NCBI RefSeq assembly: GCF_900104485.1
Contig: NZ_FMXQ01000010.1
Coordinates: 62,001-126,000 of the forward strand
DNA from: Bauldia litoralis
Lineage (GTDB): Bacteria; Pseudomonadota; Alphaproteobacteria; Rhizobiales; Kaistiaceae
Direction: 5' to 3'
DNA length: 64,000 bases
Part shown: positions 56,711 through 64,000 of the stretch, piece by piece
How the letters are laid out: each line of letters opens with the position of its first letter
Position numbering within the stretch: position 1 is the stretch's first letter
Made by a program: the position numbers and the translations under genes
The notes under the pieces: generated by a model
What the model saw: only the letters and a program-made list of their open reading frames with translations
What the model was told of the DNA's origin: nothing
The model's database searches: none

Positions 56711-58192
56711 ATGGACGACCGGCCGCGCAATACAGAGGCCGAAATCGCGCGCGACGCAGCGGCCAGAATACCTCGGGCCCGTCGCGGCCCGGGCCTGTCG
56801 TGGAAGCTGTTGATCCTGACTCTGCTCTTCGTCTCGGTCAGCGCAGTGCTCATCTATGTTCCCTCGATCGCCAACTTCCGTCTCACCTGGCTCTCGGACC
56901 GGCTGGCGATGGCCGACACAGCCAGCGTCGTGCTCGCCGCCGCCGACACGGTCGACGTTCCCCGCGATATCCAGGACCAGTTGCTCGCCGCGGTCGGCGC
57001 CACGGCGATCGCCATCCGCACCGGCTCGGTCAGCCGGCTGATCGCCGCGGTCGAGATGCCGCCCGAGATCGATCGGACCGTCGACCTGAGGATGATGGAA
57101 CCGGTGGCCGACATCGTCGCCGCCTTCGAGACGCTGCTCGCCCCTGACGAGCGGATGCTCCGGGTGATCGGCGATTCACGCAACAGCGGCGCGGTCGAAC
57201 TGGTCATCACCGATACGCCGCTTCGCGATGCCATGCTGTCCTATTCAGTGCGGGTTCTGTGGCTCGCCGTGCTGATCTCGGTCATCCTGTCCGGCCTTCT
57301 CTTCCTGAGCGTCGACCGGATGTTCGTGCGGCCGATGCGCCGCCTGTCGCAGAACATGGTCGCCTTCTCCGACGCGCCGGACGATTCCACCCGGGTGATC
57401 ACGCCGAGTGGACGCGGCGACGAAATCGGTGTCGCCGAGGACCACCTCGCCAGCATGCAGCGTGACCTGCAGACAACGCTGCGCGAACAGCGGCATCTCG
57501 CCGATCTCGGCCTTGCGGTGTCGAAGATCAATCATGACCTGCGCAACATGCTCGCCTCCGCCCAGCTCTTCTCAGACCGGCTCGGCGGCGTTTCCGATCC
57601 GACCGTCCAGCGCTTCGCGCCGAAGCTCATCGCCGCACTTGATCGGGCAATCTCCTATTGCCAGACGACGCTCGCCTATGGCCGGGCCCGCGAGGCCCCG
57701 CCGTCCCGACGTCTGATAGCGCTCGATCGGCTGGTCGACGATGTCGCAGACGGGCTGGGACTCGTTGGCCACCAGACCATCGCCTTCGACAATGCCGTGG
57801 CGCAGGGCATGGAGATCGATGCCGACCCCGACCAGTTGTTCCGGATTCTGGTCAATCTCGGCCGCAATGCCATCCAGGCGCTGGAGAGCGATTCGTCGCC
57901 CGCCCTCGTCCGGCGGCTGACGATCTCCGGCGAGCGGCGCGACGGGTGCATTGCCATCCGCGTGGACGATACGGGCCCGGGCATTCCGCAAGCGGCGCGC
58001 GCGCATCTCTTCCAGGCGTTCCAGGGCACCGTACGGCCCGGCGGCACAGGGCTAGGACTGGCGATCGCGGCCGAACTGGCACGCGCCCATGGCGGCTCGG
58101 TGGCGCTTGCCGAGAAGGCCGGCCCGGGCGCCTGCTTCGAGATCATCATCCCCCATCGCCGCGAATCGAACGGCCGGCCACGCGCCGCCTGA
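56711..58192 (+). CDS. Orphan sensor histidine kinase
   Basis: The 493-residue inner-membrane kinase has two membrane helices (about 31-53 and 178-202) bracketing a 125-residue periplasmic domain. A HAMP-like linker, the H-box SKINHDLRNMLASAQ and an ATPase domain follow (NLGRNAIQAL, DDTGPGIP, GGTGLGLAIAAELARAHGGS). No response regulator lies nearby. It is six bases after the FAD oxidoreductase stop; a TTG at 56705 is an alternative start. Confidence 0.92.
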   Translation: MDDRPRNTEAEIARDAAARIPRARRGPGLSWKLLILTLLFVSVSAVLIYVPSIANFRLTWLSDRLAMADTASVVLAAADTVDVPRDIQDQLLAAVGATAIAIRTGSVSRLIAAVEMPPEIDRTVDLRMMEPVADIVAAFETLLAPDERMLRVIGDSRNSGAVELVITDTPLRDAMLSYSVRVLWLAVLISVILSGLLFLSVDRMFVRPMRRLSQNMVAFSDAPDDSTRVITPSGRGDEIGVAEDHLASMQRDLQTTLREQRHLADLGLAVSKINHDLRNMLASAQLFSDRLGGVSDPTVQRFAPKLIAALDRAISYCQTTLAYGRAREAPPSRRLIALDRLVDDVADGLGLVGHQTIAFDNAVAQGMEIDADPDQLFRILVNLGRNAIQALESDSSPALVRRLTISGERRDGCIAIRVDDTGPGIPQAARAHLFQAFQGTVRPGGTGLGLAIAAELARAHGGSVALAEKAGPGACFEIIIPHRRESNGRPRAA

Positions 58193-58301
58193 GCGCTCGC
58201 ATTGGCGTCGTCTTCAACAGGACGAACGCCAGCGCGCTTGCATTCCCGCCGATCCTTCATTAGCTATTGCCGCCGTCCGGTCCGTCACGCGGCACCGGCG
58301 C

Positions 58302-58378
58302 GCGCCCGTAGCTCAGCTGGATAGAGCACCAGACTACGAATCTGGGGGTCAGAGGTTCGAATCCTTTCGGGCGCGCCA
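58302..58378 (+). tRNA. tRNA-Arg (anticodon ACG), CCA encoded
   Basis: A complete 77-base cloverleaf: acceptor GCGCCCG/CGGGCGC, D arm GCTCAGCTGGATAGAGC, anticodon stem CCAGA/TCTGG with loop CTACGAA, T arm AGAGGTTCGAATCCTTT, discriminator G and encoded CCA at 58376-58378. The anticodon ACG (I34 after deamination) reads CGU, CGC and CGA. Confidence 0.97.
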
Positions 58379-58560
58379 ATTCTCTCCCGATATGATTGAC
58401 CGGCAATCGATGCAATATCCGGCACCGCGCTCCCGCTCCTGCGAGGATGGTGATTGCGGTGGCGCCGATTCATGGAAATGGGGTTGCGCGAGCTCCGGCA
58501 AGGCGACCGCCGGAAACACTGCGGCTTGACAAGGAAGCGGATTGTTCCCCAAGAGAAGCA

Positions 58561-58713
58561 GCGTTGGACAGGCGAGGAGGGAATGCGACTGGGGCCCCCG
58601 AAGCGCTGCTGCCCCCCGCGATCGTGACTGGAAAAGGTCACCCCCAAGCCACTGACAATAATGCCGTGAAGGTGGAGAACCCTGAATGCGCAAGCCGGGA
58701 GACCTGCCAACGC
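58561..58713 (+). promoter_or_regulatory. Cobalamin riboswitch of the cob operon
   Basis: P1 is a perfect 7-bp helix GCGTTGG (58561-58567) with CCAACGC (58707-58713). Between them are GGGAATGCGACTGGGG, the AAGCCACTG core element and the B12 box AGCCGGGAGACCTGCC (58693-58708). Adenosylcobalamin binding normally represses the downstream genes. A perfect -35 TTGACA lies at 58526-58531, without a convincing -10. Confidence 0.92.
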
Positions 58714-59003
58714 AAAGAGTGAGTGGTCGGCCGGGGTGCTCCGCGGCCGGTTGGACGTGCAGTTGTCTTGTCAGGACACGCCACCTCCTGTCCTGCCCTT
58801 TCCATTGATGGACGGACAAGACGATGAGCGTCTCGCTGCAGGTTTGCGCGCGGCCGTGGCGCGGCTGAGTGGATTTTTGCCCTTGCGCCACCACCTGGAC
58901 ACAACGCGACGCGATCCCACACCCTTCCGGAAGGGATCGCCCGCGTGGCCCGTACCCGTTCCTGGCGGGCGGATCGCGATTGCGACGCGTCGGGGAGCCG
59001 ACC
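58714..59003 (+). other. Leader between the riboswitch and cobG
   Basis: This 290-base leader has a GC hairpin (CGGCCGGG pairing with CCGCGGCCG near 58727-58752) but no T-run, so control may be at translation. An open frame of 67 codons from an ATG at 58808 ends at 59011 and overlaps the cobG ATG by eight bases (ATGGCTGA), the coupling geometry of real genes. It has no ribosome site and no recognisable family. It could be a short coupled leader gene, a remnant of a lost cob gene or chance. Confidence 0.35.
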
Positions 59004-60167
59004 ATGGCTGAGCCGGTCATCAAGGGCTGGTGTCCGGGTGCGCTGCGCCCGATGCTGTCGGGCGATGGCTGGGTCGTTCGCCTGCGGCCGCCCGAAGGAC
59101 GGCTCTCGCCGCAGCAGGCATCGGGAATTGCCCGGCTGGCGCTTGAATTCGGCAACGGTGTGATCGGCCTCTCGGTGCGCGCCAATATCCATTTGCGCGG
59201 CGTGATCGAGCAAGGCATCGGCCAACTGGTTGAACGGCTCGACGGGCTGGGACTCATCGACGAGACCCACGATGCAGAGGAGCGGCGCAATATCGTGCTC
59301 ACGCCGTTCTGGTCTTCCGAAGACGGCATCGTTAGGTTGGCTGCCGCGCTGGCCGCATCGATGACCGCATCGGACGCACCCCGCCTGCCGGCGAAGTTCG
59401 GCTTCGCCATCGATTGCGGGCCGATCCCGGTCCTGAGCGGTGTCCCCGCCGACATAAGGCTGGAGCGTGGCGCCGATGGTGGCTTGATCTGTCGCGCCAG
59501 CGGTGTTGCGTCCGGTGCGCGTGTGTCGGCGGATACTGCCGTCGATACCATGTTGGCGCTCGCCAACTGGTTTGTGCAATCGGGCGGGATTACCGGCCAC
59601 CGCGGCCGCATGACATCTCACATCGCGCGCGGCGCGGTGCTGCCGGAAATTTTCACCGAGGCAATGGCTCAGTCAGCATCAACGTTTTCCCCGAAGCCGG
59701 GGCCGGTTGCGGCGGGCGTTCTGGTCGGTTTCGAATTCGGCCAGGTGCCTGCCGACATGCTCAGGACGCTATCCGATATGGGCGCGCTACGCGTGACGCC
59801 GTGGCGGATGCTGCTGATCGAAGGTGTGAGCGCCACGCCCGACCTGCCCGGCCTTGTCACGCGCGCCAATGACCCGATGCTTCGCGTCATCGCATGCACT
59901 GGCGCACCGGGATGCCTGCAAGCCGAGCAGCCGACACGTGCGCTGGCGAAATCCTTGGCCCCGCACCTGCCGGACGACGCCGTGCTGCATGTGTCGGGCT
60001 GCGCAAAGGGCTGCGCGCATGCCGGCCCGGCACCTTTGACGCTGACGGCGCAAGCCAACGGGTTCGACCTGATCCGTCACGGTACAGCGAGAGACAGACC
60101 TCAGCGCCGAGGTTTGACGGCAGAGTTTCTTGCGGCCAACCCGGCAATCCTGCGGGAGGCGCCCTGA
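59004..60167 (+). CDS. cobG: Precorrin-3B synthase
   Basis: The 387-residue protein is related to sulfite/nitrite reductases. The 4Fe-4S cysteines appear as CTGAPGC (CX5C) and GCAKGC (CX3C) in the C-terminal third. CobG uses O2 to make precorrin-3B, marking the aerobic cobalamin pathway. The ATG at 59004 follows GGGGAG. Its stop shares one base with the cobH start (TGATG). Confidence 0.95.
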   Translation: MAEPVIKGWCPGALRPMLSGDGWVVRLRPPEGRLSPQQASGIARLALEFGNGVIGLSVRANIHLRGVIEQGIGQLVERLDGLGLIDETHDAEERRNIVLTPFWSSEDGIVRLAAALAASMTASDAPRLPAKFGFAIDCGPIPVLSGVPADIRLERGADGGLICRASGVASGARVSADTAVDTMLALANWFVQSGGITGHRGRMTSHIARGAVLPEIFTEAMAQSASTFSPKPGPVAAGVLVGFEFGQVPADMLRTLSDMGALRVTPWRMLLIEGVSATPDLPGLVTRANDPMLRVIACTGAPGCLQAEQPTRALAKSLAPHLPDDAVLHVSGCAKGCAHAGPAPLTLTAQANGFDLIRHGTARDRPQRRGLTAEFLAANPAILREAP

Positions 60168-60796
60168 TGCCTTTCGCCTACGAAACCGACGGCAGCGCGA
60201 TCTATCGCAAGTCTTTCGAAACGATCCGCGCCGAAGCCGATCTTGGCCGCTTCACAGCGGAAGAAGAAGTCGTGGTCGTTCGCATGATCCACGCGGCAGG
60301 CATGGTCGGGCTGGAGCAGCACATAAGTTTTTCCTCCGGCATGGCACAGGCAGCGCGGGCCGCACTCGAAGCTGGTGCACCGGTCTTGTGCGACGTGCGG
60401 ATGGTGAGCGAGGGAATCACGCGGCCTCGGCTTCCGGCCCACAATGACGTAATTTGCACGCTGCAGGAGACCGGTGTGCCCGAGCTTGCGCTCAAGATGG
60501 GGACAACCCGTTCGGCCGCGGCCGTCGAACTGTGGCGGCCTTATCTGGCAGGCGCCGTTGTCGCGATCGGCAACGCGCCGACTGCGCTGTTTCACCTGCT
60601 CAACATGCTCGAAGACGGAGCATGCCCCCGTCCTGCTGCGATCGTCGGCTGTCCGGTGGGATTTGTCGGCGCAGCCGAGTCGAAGGCGGCGTTGATCACC
60701 ACGCTGCCGGCACCGGCCCTGGTCGTCAAAGGTAGACTCGGCGGGTCCGCGATGACCGTCGCTGCCATCAATGCGCTCGCAAGCCGTAAGGAATAG
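60167..60796 (+). CDS. cobH: Precorrin-8X methylmutase
   Basis: The 209-residue enzyme moves the C11 methyl to C12 to form hydrogenobyrinic acid. VVVRMIHAAGMVGLEQHISF holds the catalytic histidine, and DVRMVSEGITR and MGTTRSAAAVELW are conserved. A GGGAGG ribosome site precedes the ATG. Confidence 0.97.
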   Translation: MPFAYETDGSAIYRKSFETIRAEADLGRFTAEEEVVVVRMIHAAGMVGLEQHISFSSGMAQAARAALEAGAPVLCDVRMVSEGITRPRLPAHNDVICTLQETGVPELALKMGTTRSAAAVELWRPYLAGAVVAIGNAPTALFHLLNMLEDGACPRPAAIVGCPVGFVGAAESKAALITTLPAPALVVKGRLGGSAMTVAAINALASRKE

Positions 60797-60799
60797 TTC

Positions 60800-61531
60800 T
60801 TGGGCACGATCATTTGCACGGGCCTCGGCCCCGGCGATCCGGATCTGATCAGTGTCCGGTCAGACCGGCTGATCCGCGCCGCACGCCATGTTGCGTATTT
60901 CCGCAAGGCCGGCCGACCCGGTCAGGCGCGCAGCATTGTCGAAGGCATGTTGGCGACTGATGTCACGGAACATGCGATGGAATATCCGGTCACCACGGAG
61001 CTTCCCTTCGGGAGTGCCGAATACAAACGGCTGCTGGCTTCCTTCTATGACGACTGGGCCATGCGGCTTGCCACTCTCGCCGCAACCACCGACGTCGTCG
61101 TGCTCTGCGAGGGCGACCCGCTGTTCTACGGTTCGTTCATGCATCTTCAATCCCGGCTGCACGGTCGGGCGGACGTCGAGATCGTGCCTGGCATCAACGG
61201 CATGACCGGATGCTGGAACGCGATCGGCATTCCCATCACCTGGGGAGACGATGTTCTTTCCGTCCTGATGGGTACACTGCCCGAGGACGATCTGCTGCGC
61301 CATATGCAGAGTGCCGATGCGCTGGTTGTCATGAAAACCGGTCGGAACCTGCCCAAGGTGCGCCGGGCGCTCGAGCGCGCGGGTCGCTTGTCCGATGCAT
61401 GGTTGGTTGAACGCGGCACGATGCCCGATCAGCGCGTGGTGCGGCTCGCCGAAACCGAGATCGCCGAATGCCCCTATTTCGCAACCGTCCTGGTCCACGG
61501 ACGAGGCCGCCGCCCGGAGACAGGGGAATGA
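60800..61531 (+). CDS. cobI: Precorrin-2 C20-methyltransferase
   Basis: The 243-residue tetrapyrrole methylase has the SAM-binding opening ICTGLGPGDPDLIS and LCEGDPLFYGSFMHL. It methylates precorrin-2 at C20 to precorrin-3A. The start is a TTG at 60800, seven bases after AAGGA. Its stop overlaps cobJ as ATGA. Confidence 0.96.
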   Translation: MGTIICTGLGPGDPDLISVRSDRLIRAARHVAYFRKAGRPGQARSIVEGMLATDVTEHAMEYPVTTELPFGSAEYKRLLASFYDDWAMRLATLAATTDVVVLCEGDPLFYGSFMHLQSRLHGRADVEIVPGINGMTGCWNAIGIPITWGDDVLSVLMGTLPEDDLLRHMQSADALVVMKTGRNLPKVRRALERAGRLSDAWLVERGTMPDQRVVRLAETEIAECPYFATVLVHGRGRRPETGE

Positions 61532-62262
61532 ACGGTTCCCTGATGGTCGTCGGCCTTGGTCCGGGAGACACGGCGCTCGTCACCCCCGAGGTCAGCGCAG
61601 CATTGGCGGCCGCGACGGATGTCGTCGGCTATCTTTCCTATCTGGCGCGCGTGCCGCCGCGCGAAGGTCTCACGGTGCACGCCTCGGATAACCGGGCCGA
61701 GCTGCAACGCGCGCGGCAAGCCCTGACGCTGGCGGCGGAGGGACGGCGTGTGGTTGTCGTTTCGTCGGGCGACCCCGGCGTATTTGCCATGGCGTCAGCC
61801 GTGTTCGAAGCGCTGGAGGATGCACCGGAGTTGCAGACACTCGATATTCGCGTGCTGCCCGGCATCACAGCCATGCTGGCGGCCGCCGCTCGCGTGGGCG
61901 CGCCGCTTGGCCATGATTTTTGCGCGATCAACCTCAGCGACAATCTCAAGCCCTGGGCGCTGGTGGAACGGCGGCTTCAGTTGGCCGCCGAGGCTGATTT
62001 CGCCATGGCGTTCTACAATCCCCGCTCCGCCGCCCGCCCGCATCAATTCGCACGGGCGCTGAATATCCTTCACGCCGCATGCGGACCCGATCGGCTGATT
62101 ACCTTCGCGCACGCGGTGACGACGGCCGACGAGCACATCGAGACCGTGACACTGGCCGAGGCACGGCCGGAAATGGCCAATATGCGGACCGTCGTGCTGG
62201 TCGGGAATTCCGCCACCCGCCGGGTCGGGCGTCACGTCTACACACCGAGGCGCGCAGATTGA
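61528..62262 (+). CDS. cobJ: Precorrin-3B C17-methyltransferase
   Basis: The 244-residue methylase has VVGLGPGDTALVTPE, VVSSGDPGVFAMAS, and FAMAFYNPRSAARPHQ, which separates CobJ from its paralogues. It methylates C17 with ring contraction to precorrin-4. Its 3' end overlaps the convergent cobK by 25 bases. Confidence 0.97.
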   Translation: MNGSLMVVGLGPGDTALVTPEVSAALAAATDVVGYLSYLARVPPREGLTVHASDNRAELQRARQALTLAAEGRRVVVVSSGDPGVFAMASAVFEALEDAPELQTLDIRVLPGITAMLAAAARVGAPLGHDFCAINLSDNLKPWALVERRLQLAAEADFAMAFYNPRSAARPHQFARALNILHAACGPDRLITFAHAVTTADEHIETVTLAEARPEMANMRTVVLVGNSATRRVGRHVYTPRRAD

Positions 62263-63002
62263 TCGAGCCAGCGCATGACCTCATCGACGCTTTGTGCAGT
62301 CCTGCGCTCCGCCAGGCCAGGCGGATCAATTTGCGGCCGGCCGATCATGATGACGGGCAGGCTGAGCGCGCGAGCGGCTTCAATTTTCGCCCTCGAACCT
62401 TCGCCGCCTGCGTTTCTGGCGACGATGAGCGTGATGCGGTGATGGCGCAGCAGCGCGAGATCGCCCTCGACGGTGAAAGGACCGCGCGCCAGCACGATCT
62501 CGGCATCTGGCAACGCCAGCGTGGTCGCCGGCGGATCAACGAGACGCAGCAGGTAAAAGTGCTGCAATCGAACGGCGAACGGCTGCAGATATTGCTTTCC
62601 GATGGCAAGAAAAATCCGTGCTGGACGATCCGGCAGCGCCGCGGCCGCTTGTTCGACCGTCCCTACATGCTGCCAATTGTCACCCGGCCCCGCTACCCAT
62701 GGTTCGCGCGAGAAAGCGATCAGCGGTGTACCGGTCCGTGCGCAGGCGTCGACCGCGTTCTTGCTGATCTGGCTGGCAAAGGGATGCGTCGCGTCGATCA
62801 CATGGGTAATCCCTTCCTGCCTGAGATATTCGGCGAGGCCGTCAACGCCGCCGAAGCCGCCTGTCCGCGTCGGCATCGGTTGCGCGGTCGGCGCCGCAGT
62901 GCGCCCCGCATAGGAAATGACCCCCGGCACGTCGGCGGCGGCAAGCGCGCGGCCGATCTGGCCCGCCTCCGTCGTGCCGCCCAGGACGAGGACAAGCATC
63001 AT
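62238..63002 (-). CDS. cobK: Precorrin-6A reductase
   Basis: The 254-residue enzyme reduces precorrin-6A to precorrin-6B using NADPH. VLVLGGTTEAGQIGRAL, ISYAGRT, VIDATHPFASQIS and LLRLVDPP are family hallmarks. The ATG at 63002 lies six bases after AGGGGAG; a second ATG follows at 62999. The gene is reversed within the cob cluster, and its start codon shares bases with that of cobL. Confidence 0.95.
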   Translation of the reverse strand: MMLVLVLGGTTEAGQIGRALAAADVPGVISYAGRTAAPTAQPMPTRTGGFGGVDGLAEYLRQEGITHVIDATHPFASQISKNAVDACARTGTPLIAFSREPWVAGPGDNWQHVGTVEQAAAALPDRPARIFLAIGKQYLQPFAVRLQHFYLLRLVDPPATTLALPDAEIVLARGPFTVEGDLALLRHHRITLIVARNAGGEGSRAKIEAARALSLPVIMIGRPQIDPPGLAERRTAQSVDEVMRWLDQSARLGV

Positions 63003-64000
63003 GTCTGACTCCCCTGCCGGTTCGGCGACCAGGCCCTGGATCCGGATCATCGGGATCGGTGAGGATGGCCTTACGGGCTTGTCCCAATCAAGTCGAGACG
63101 CGCTGGCGCAGGCGGACATCGTGTTTGGAGGACCGCGTCACCTCAAGCTTGCCGGGATCGGTGCCGGCGGCCGCCCGTGGCCCGTTCCGTTTTCAGTTGA
63201 CCCGGTGCTTGAATGCCGGGGCCGGCAAGTGGCTGTTCTGGTGTCGGGAGATCCGTTCTGGCATGGCGCGGGGGGCAGCCTGGCGGCGCGCCTTTCTCCC
63301 GGTGAATGGATCGCATTTCCGGCGCCATCGAGCTTCTCGCTGGCAGCTGCAAGATTAGGCTGGCGCTTGGAGGAGGTGAGTTGCCTTGGCCTTCACGCCG
63401 CCCCGTTCGAGACATTGCTTCCGCATCTGACGCGCGCGCGGAGGGCGATCTGCCTTCTACGGGATGGCGCGGCCGCGGGCGATCTGGCCAGGTGGCTGAC
63501 GCACAAGGGTTTCGGTGCATCATCGTTGAGCGTGATGGAGGCGCTCGGCGGTCCTTCGGAGCGCATCCGCACGACGCCGGCCGCAAGCTTTGATCTTGCC
63601 GACGTCGCCGCGCCGGTCGCGATGGCGATCGTGGCGGCGGGAGCCGCCGGATTGCCTCGAACGCCAGGATTGCCGGACGAAGTCTTCGTCCACGATGGTC
63701 AGATTACCAAGAGTCCGATCCGCGCCCTGACATTATCCGCGCTGGCACCGCGGCCCGGGGAAACATTGTGGGATATTGGCGCGGGATCGGGGTCGATATC
63801 CGTGGAATGGTGCCTTGCCGGTGGCAATGCGTTTGCAATCGAAGCGCGCGCCGATCGCGCCGAGAATATTCGTAGCAACGCGGCCGCATTCGGCGTGGCT
63901 CATCGCTTGACGGTCGTGACGCAAGAGGCGCCGGCGGCGCTGGAGAAGCTGCCATCCCCGGATGCAGTCTTCGTCGGCGGTGGAGGCGGTCAGTCCTTGA
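63001..64000 (+). CDS. cobL: Precorrin-6Y C5,15-methyltransferase (decarboxylating), partial
   Basis: The frame from the ATG at 63001 stays open to the window edge (333 codons of an expected 400 or so). The N-terminal CobE-like methylase domain shows IRIIGIGEDGLTGLSQSSRD and VLVSGDPFWHGAGGSLA. The C-terminal CbiT-like SAM domain begins near TLWDIGAGSGSISVEWCLAG and reaches DAVFVGGGGG. It methylates C5 and C15 and removes the C12 acetate carboxyl. Confidence 0.95.
   Translation, partial: MSDSPAGSATRPWIRIIGIGEDGLTGLSQSSRDALAQADIVFGGPRHLKLAGIGAGGRPWPVPFSVDPVLECRGRQVAVLVSGDPFWHGAGGSLAARLSPGEWIAFPAPSSFSLAAARLGWRLEEVSCLGLHAAPFETLLPHLTRARRAICLLRDGAAAGDLARWLTHKGFGASSLSVMEALGGPSERIRTTPAASFDLADVAAPVAMAIVAAGAAGLPRTPGLPDEVFVHDGQITKSPIRALTLSALAPRPGETLWDIGAGSGSISVEWCLAGGNAFAIEARADRAENIRSNAAAFGVAHRLTVVTQEAPAALEKLPSPDAVFVGGGGGQSL

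Noticed and set aside
58808-59011. Identification of the short frame before cobG as a DUF1636 remnant
   Set aside because: Only a loose RxxPxPxR-type similarity at the C-terminus and no cysteine motif; not enough to name.
58349-59621. Minus-strand frames across the cobalamin riboswitch and cobG
   Set aside because: They cover a structured RNA and an intact cobG on the opposite strand and end inside the tRNA-Arg region.

Overview
This window is a high-GC alphaproteobacterial chromosome segment, most likely Hyphomicrobiales (Rhizobiales). The evidence is a GcrA cell-cycle regulator with clustered GANTC (CcrM-type) sites, a SAM-II riboswitch in front of metZ, the rpmH-rnpA-yidC-engB-argB-HAD-dapD-dapE block facing def-fmt-truA, and the aerobic cobG-H-I-J-K-L cobalamin order with cobK reversed. 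No transposase, integrase, phage gene or CRISPR array was seen. Only the left 2 kb looks accessory: it is AT-richer and stops at the 3' end of a tRNA-Gly gene.

Layout. 0.1-2.1 kb: a GSCFA gene coupled to an SGNH-like gene, then tRNA-Gly(CCC). 2.3-5.3 kb: SET-domain protein, dCTP deaminase, and a promoter/SAM-II riboswitch/terminator unit driving metZ. 5.3-9.8 kb: apaG coupled to a phosphotransferase-fold kinase (apparent CTG start), and the argD-argF-hslO operon with a terminator-like leader. 10-19.4 kb: gcrA, then a phosphate block (phoR, PHO-box array, pstS-C-A-B, phoU, phoB) with a polyphosphate kinase 2 gene divergent from phoR. 19.4-29 kb: a large acidic membrane protein, aminotransferase, mscL, a sodium symporter with a small partner, an alpha/beta hydrolase, DUF952-pyrD and a glycosyltransferase. 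29-41 kb: AraC/DUF1254 divergent pair, MATE exporter, ATP-dependent DNA ligase, metallo-beta-lactamase-fold protein, DUF924, a serine-hydrolase-fold protein without its SxxK pair, rmuC and an ArfA-like 57-residue gene. 40.6-55 kb: def, lipoprotein, fmt, truA (plus strand) converging on dapE, DUF805 genes, dapD, a TetR/SnoaL pair, an envelope protein with a 24-residue microprotein, HAD nucleotidase, argB, engB, yidC, rnpA and rpmH. 55-58.2 kb: an FAD oxidoreductase lacking the redox cysteine pair, followed by an orphan histidine kinase. 58.3-64 kb: tRNA-Arg(ACG), a cobalamin riboswitch and cobG-H-I-J, reversed cobK, and cobL running off the window.

How the parts work together. The phosphate block is a self-contained sense-and-store unit: PstSCAB imports phosphate, PhoU/PhoR/PhoB sense and respond, and PPK2 handles polyphosphate. 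The arginine genes (argB, argD, argF) and lysine/diaminopimelate genes (dapD, dapE) are spread among translation and membrane-biogenesis genes, as is usual in this order. Two metabolite riboswitches (SAM-II, cobalamin) control methionine and B12 synthesis; the B12 route itself consumes SAM.

Gene boundaries are tight. Many neighbours overlap by ATGA, CTAG or 8-base junctions, and several starts are GTG or TTG. All functional calls come from reading motifs by eye; no database search was run.
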